DNA from: Cymbidium sinense | Taxonomy: Eukaryota > Streptophyta > Magnoliopsida > Asparagales > Orchidaceae | Direction: 5' to 3' | DNA: 64,000 nucleotides | Assembly (NCBI GenBank): GCA_021442155.1 | Contig: CM038228.1 | Span: 82,155,095-82,219,094 of the forward strand | Translations under genes and position numbers: made by a program | Shown here: positions 59,200 to 64,000 of the stretch, piece after piece | Layout of the letters: each line of letters begins with the position of its first letter | Position numbering within the stretch: the first letter of the stretch is position 1 | The notes under the pieces: model-generated | What the model saw: the letters and a program-made list of their open reading frames with translations, nothing else | The model's database searches: none | Told to the model about the DNA's origin: nothing

Positions 59200-60020
59200 T
59201 ATGGGTTTTGGCTTCATTTGGTCAAATGGGTTCATATTGGGTCATGTTGGGTTGGGTTGACTAATTGGTCAAATTGGGTCAAACCAAGGCTTGGGTTAGG
59301 TACAAATGATGATTTGAAGAGTTTTGATTCAAGTGTTTTAAATTAATTTTTCCTAAGTTTGATTTTGGCTCATTTGGATTCATATAGGTCAAATGGGCTA
59401 AGTTAATCAATTTGACAAAATTGGCCAAATTGGCTTAGGTTAGGTGTTGGTTCATGTTCAATTGATTAATTGAAAATGATTGTAGGTTTTGGTTTGAATT
59501 AGTTTAGATTTAATTTGATTTTGGCCAATTTAACCCTTTAGGTCAATTTGGGCTAGGTTGGGTCAAGTTGACCAATTGGTCAATTGGGCTCAATTATGGC
59601 TTTGGTCAAGTTCAATAATTAATTTGGAATGAACTTGAGCGATTGATTGCAATCAATTTAGGTTAGATTATGATTTTATCCATTTTGTCTTTTTAGGCTA
59701 ATTTGGGTCAACTTGGGTCAAATGGTCGATTGAACTTGGTTTGGCTCAATTGAGGGTTAAGTCATGTTCAATCATTGATCGTGAGTTGGTGTGAATCAAT
59801 GGTTTCAATCAATTTGATGTATGGTGGGTTTTGGCTAGTTTAGGTTTCACCCAATTCAAGGTGATTGATCATCCTAGGGTGATTATTGATCGTGATATGA
59901 GACTTGGATGAGCTTGGTTTAATCCAATTTGGGTTGGATTAGAACTTGGCTTAGAAAGGTCCTTTAGGCCAATTTGGGTCAAGTGGACCTAAATGGGTCA
60001 ATTGGCTTGGTTTTGGCTTG
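59200..60020. repeat. TTGACC/GGTCAA-rich zone, right arm
   Basis: This is the inverted counterpart of 43300-44220, dense in GGGTCAA, TTGGTCAA and TTGACC words. No gene is seen. Confidence 0.6.
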
Positions 60021-61499
60021 ATTCAAGTTTGGTTGAACTTATATATGAGCCTAGGATTGAAATATAAATTCAACTACAATTAATTTGGAGTCCAATGGAT
60101 TTTGGCTCACTTAGAAATTTCAAGTTAAAAGAGCTAACTTAGGGACTTGAGTTTGGATAGATAATTGTAAGTTTCATTTATATTTGGATAGATGATTGAA
60201 GAATGATTTATTCAAGAGAAAATCCATTATTTTTGGCTTGGTTTAGATGGATTTTGGTTAAAGTCAAGAAATTGGCTTAAAGGGTATAAATTGGATTTTG
60301 GTTTAATTTTGGATTTAGTTTTGGCTATTTGAATTTATATATCATTTATATTTATGAATATAAATAAATATATAAATGATTCATGAGAAAATCACTTGAG
60401 TTTGGAGCTATTTGAAAGTAAATTTGACCAAGCTTAAGGATGTAGGTCAAAAAAGGGCTAAAAAGGAACTCAATTTAATTTGGTTTATTTTTGGTCATTG
60501 TAAGGTGAGTTTCATTTATATTTATAAATATAAATGAAGGAGTAATTGATTTATAAAGAAATAAATTAATTTTGGGTTGATTTGGGTTAATATTTGGTTA
60601 AGCGTATGGAGGTAAGTCCATATGGCTTAAGAAGGATTTTAGCTTGGTTTGACTTAGTTTGATTTGGTTTTGGTGATTTGAGTGGATTTCATTTATATTT
60701 GTGAATATAAATGAAGGAATAATTAATTTATAAAGAGATCAATCAAGTTTGAGATAACTTAAGTGGAGATTTGGCTAAGCTTATAAGAATGGGTCATATG
60801 ATTTAGAAAGGAATTTTGGAACTTAAATTTGATTTTGGGATTGAATTATTTGAAGTTGGATTTCAATTAGAATTTGATAGTTTGATTGAAGGATTGAATT
60901 GATATTTGAGAAAATCGAATGAATTGGAACTGAATTGGATTCAGTTAGGCGAAGTCCATAAAATGAAATCAAAGGGTTTAAAAAGGGTTTTGAATTCAAT
61001 CATAAGGTTCATGGAAAACTTTTGAGATTGAATTCATCATGAGACTATTTATGAGTCTTGGAAATTTGGTTTGGATTTTGAGGTTTGGTTTGAGAAGGAA
61101 AGCATGTATTGGGTTTAGGCTATAGGGCAGACAAGTTTTCCTAAGTCCTTAAGGCATGACCTATCCCTATGGCTAACTCTTCTAAGTCTCTAGGCTCAGG
61201 TTAAGTGTTCACCTAATCACTAGAAATGTTTTAAGACTAAGGAGCTCTTAGTGTGTATAATACTCTTAGATCTATGATGAGGAAGTTGAGAACTCACTCC
61301 AAAAGTGAGGTCAATAAAGGACCCCAATATGTGTGGTGTAATTGACATGACACACCGCACGTATTGGCGTTAATTGAGACGACCAATAACGTCCAAAGGA
61401 TTACAAGCGCTAATGAAAATGATCTATCCCTAAACCTGAGACGTAGAAAAAATCACGACCTTAATGTAATGTAACTCAACTTATGCCAAGGGCATAAGA

Positions 61500-63640
61500 G
61501 AGGGAGGAGGAATCCACTACAGGATTGAGTATGTGATCCTTCCACTAGGGAAGCATGTTCAAGTTATCCCTAGAGGATAAGGGTTTGAGTTTGATTACAA
61601 ATATGATTTGGATAGAAGATCCACTACGGATTAGGATTTATAACCCATCGAGGATGGGTGCATGAACCTTCCACTAGGGAAGCAGATTCAAATTTGTTTG
61701 GGGATGTATCTGTTAGGGATAAGAATTTGATTTGGTTTGATTTGTGATAATGGCCTAGGTTCCACCAAAGGGACTAAATAGATTTACACCTCATTGGGAA
61801 AAAAATTAATTTGATTAAATTGGTGGGCATCCACTGGGGGATGAGAATTTAATTTGATATGATGTGGGGCTCCACTAGGGAGAAGATATGATTTGGTTTA
61901 ATTAGAGTCGAGAGTATATCTACTAGAGATATGAGCTCAGATCTGTTGGGGAATAAGGTGGATTTGATTTATGGATTTCTTTTTTTGCTTGGGGAAGTAT
62001 CCACTAGGGATAAGAGTAGATTTGATATATGGACCCTATCAGTGTGCGATGGATCTACTGAGAAGGGGCTATATCAACCTTGGCCTATCTCAGGTTTACA
62101 AATTCAAAGGGAAAGTATACCTGCCATCAGGTAGACTATCCAACCTAAGGGTGACTATTGAGAGAGTGCCGCTAGAGGCTTACCTCAACTCACAAATAGT
62201 CATAAATATCACTTTAATTTAAATGGACCCTATCGGCATGCAATGGATTCACTAAGAAGGGGCTATATTAGCCTTAGCCTATCTCAGATTTACATATCCA
62301 AAGGAATAGTCTACCGACAGTGGGGTAGAGCTAACCAACCTAAGGGGTTCCTTTCAGTGTGCAACAATTGTGCTAGAAGAAAGTGCATAGACTTACATCT
62401 TTCAATGTGGAGAGAAATAACTGGGGTGATCGGTTGGTAGCACAATAAATCAAACGCGACCTAAGGCTGTCCGTCGGTGTGCAATGGTCATGCTAGAAAG
62501 AATGAGTAATAGAGTTACATCTTCCAAAGAAAGGATGACCACCAGGGTGACCAATTGGTGGCACAACAAGTCAAACCCTACTTAAGGGCGACTACTAAAA
62601 AGAGTCGCTTGGGACTTATCTTAACTCAAGAGTAGTCAGACAATTCCTATAGGAGTTTTGCTGACATTGCCCTAAAGATAGGATGTCTACTTAGGAAAAA
62701 GTATTGGTGGGGGCGTCCTCCTAACCCACAAGTGAAAATATGCATTTTGTTTATATGTTTAAGTTGACCCTATTGGTGTGTGAGGGACTATACTGAGAAG
62801 GGGCTTATATCAGCCTTGTCCTATCTTAGACTTACTGGAGCAAGGAAGAATCTGCATATCCGCAAGACAAGTTGTCCAACCATAGGGGTGGCTACTAGGA
62901 AAGGGGACTATCCAATCCAAGAGCAACCTGGGTAGTGTCTAAATGGGGTCACTAAGGATGTGATCCAAATAGAGTGCCCACAGGGGAGGTGTCACTAGGG
63001 GATTTATCCTGGACCATGTAAAAGAAAGCATATAGATATTCGATGGCCAACTCCAAGAGAAAGCTTATAGACTTACATATGCCATGAGTGGTGTATCCAC
63101 TGGGTGGGATACTATCAACATAGCGAGAACCAACCAATCTAACGTGTCCATCGATTTACGACGATCAATCTGAGAAGAAGGCTTGTAGACTTACATCTTC
63201 ACAGACGAAAATGATCACTGGGATAGTTTATCGTTGGTGGGACAGATGCTATCCGGCCTAGGAGATTACCAAGTGGGGAGTCCCGTATGAGGACTAGACC
63301 TAGAATTGAAGTAGTCAGAAGAAAAGGAGCCATTGGGGGGACTTATCCTAAGTCTCAAATATACTTAACCCAGTTAGTGCATGATAGTTAGTTCAAGAAG
63401 ATATCATGTAGGCTTACATCCTCTTAAATAAAGTCAACATGAGATAGCTTACCAGCAATGTAGTAAAGCCTACCAAACTAATAAGGCACTCATTAATTTG
63501 CAATGGTCAAGTTAAGAAGAAAGCTTATAGACTTACATCCTCTAAATAAGGAACCACTAAGGTGACACATTGGCAGGGTAGCATGTCAGCCTGACCTAGA
63601 GCAACTGACGAGAGAGTGTCGCTGAGGGCTTTATCCCACA
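61500..63640. repeat. Degenerate tandem repeats next to a Ty3/gypsy pol gene
   Basis: Two repeat types are visible. At 61510-62000, TCCACTAGGGA(A/T) recurs with GATTTGATTTG-type filler. At 62030-63620, units contain GACCCTAT(C/T)(A/G)GTGTGC..TGG, ..GAGAAGGGGCTATATC or AGAAGAAAGCTTATAGACTTACATC, and a TCCAAC/CTAACCTAAG-type block; examples begin near 62031, 62223, 62345, 62468, 62764, 63145, 63375 and 63486. The unit length varies from about 110 to 300 bases. Tat-lineage Ty3/gypsy elements are known to carry tandem repeats between pol and the 3' LTR, which fits this position. Confidence 0.6.
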
Positions 63641-63851
63641 TCAAAGTAGCTCAAGATAAAATATATGTGTTCGTTTTATGTGGTTGTGTGTAGTTTGTGT
63701 TGGTGTCATGTTGATAAAAGATAGAACGCCGCTTGGGTTTCTTACACTTACCCTAAACACATCATGGCAGATTCACAAACAAAGATGCTTCTCAACATAG
63801 AGAGATTTAAGATGAAAAGAAATTTTATTGATAATTATTTTGGAATAAGAT

Positions 63852-64000
63852 TTATGGATAGTATTTCTTTAGGTAGAGCCTGTTGATTGGAAGTATTGAG
63901 TGCTCACCTTATAATTTATAAGCTGATAAGATTCTCCTTGGCAGGCTTTCTCTATGGCAAAAGGGCCTTCCCAAGTGGGTTCAAACTTGCTTGCCATCTT
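63852..64000 (-). pseudogene. Ty3/gypsy integrase C-terminal end, truncated by the window
   Basis: The minus strand opens with KMASKFEPTWEGPFAIEKA, the GPF/GPY module that ends Ty3/gypsy integrases, of the type lacking a chromodomain (Tat or Athila lineages). The last 18 or so codons continue in another frame as a family-like LPIN..LKKYYP ending with a stop at 63852-63854, so a one-base loss has probably broken the gene near 63898. The rest of the polyprotein lies beyond the window. Confidence 0.75.

Larger units (their letters stand above)
50780..61325 (-). repeat. Right arm of the large inverted repeat
   Basis: This arm is inverted relative to 42845-49650, with many substitutions and indels. 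It is longer than the left arm mainly because its inner 2.5 kb is present twice. Open frames at 57962-58168, 58379-58603 and 58816-59103 (minus) have no recognised domain. Confidence 0.75.

Noticed and set aside
42845..61325. Treating the two arms as an LTR pair of one retrotransposon
   Set aside because: LTRs of one element are direct repeats; these arms are inverted, and I could not find TG..CA ends, a primer-binding site or a polypurine tract at their borders.
61500..63640. CRISPR-like array
   Set aside because: Repeat units are long, degenerate and variable in length, and the genome is a plant's.

Overview
The window is nuclear DNA of a flowering plant with a large, repeat-rich, AT-rich genome. 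This rests on spliced genes with GT/AG introns, a plant-type PEP carboxylase ending in QNTG, a plant 14-3-3 protein, a plant RTE-type LINE and Ty3/gypsy remains. I cannot name the species. There are no bacterial features, tRNAs, rRNAs or CRISPR arrays that I can see.

Layout. (1) 1-12.9 kb: the 3' two thirds of a plus-strand PEP carboxylase gene. Seven exons lie at 6332-12795, and a second, diverged copy of the first of them lies at 896-999. The two exon copies sit in a direct repeat of about 1.06 kb separated by about 4.3 kb of mobile DNA. That DNA holds palindromic GC-rich motifs, two TATA-type promoters and a broken 'putative plant transposon protein' gene. Two RTE LINE copies of different age lie in PEPC introns. 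(2) 13.5-13.8 kb: an unidentified broken coding remnant. (3) 14.95-36.88 kb, minus strand: a complete six-exon 14-3-3 gene of 265 residues whose third intron is about 19.5 kb. Most of that intron is three copies (one plus, two minus) of one unnamed repeat family, here called family R, with MITE-like insertions. (4) 36.9-42.8 kb: the 14-3-3 upstream region with a foldback element, a broken plant-mobile-domain gene and AT-rich DNA without recognised genes. (5) 42.8-61.3 kb: a very large diverged inverted repeat with almost no coding capacity; the inner 2.5 kb of its right arm is duplicated in tandem. (6) 61.4-64 kb: degenerate tandem repeats, then the C-terminal end of a Ty3/gypsy integrase on the minus strand.

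Only PEPC and 14-3-3 look like working host genes. They are convergent neighbours. PEPC makes oxaloacetate in the cytosol. 14-3-3 proteins bind phosphoproteins, and in plants are known to bind several enzymes of carbon and nitrogen metabolism, but nothing here shows a functional link between the two. The rest is mobile DNA in several states of decay. The strongest points for follow-up are the PEPC exon duplication, whose joint inclusion would bring an immediate stop codon, the 19.5 kb 14-3-3 intron built from one repeat family, and the 18.5 kb non-coding palindrome.
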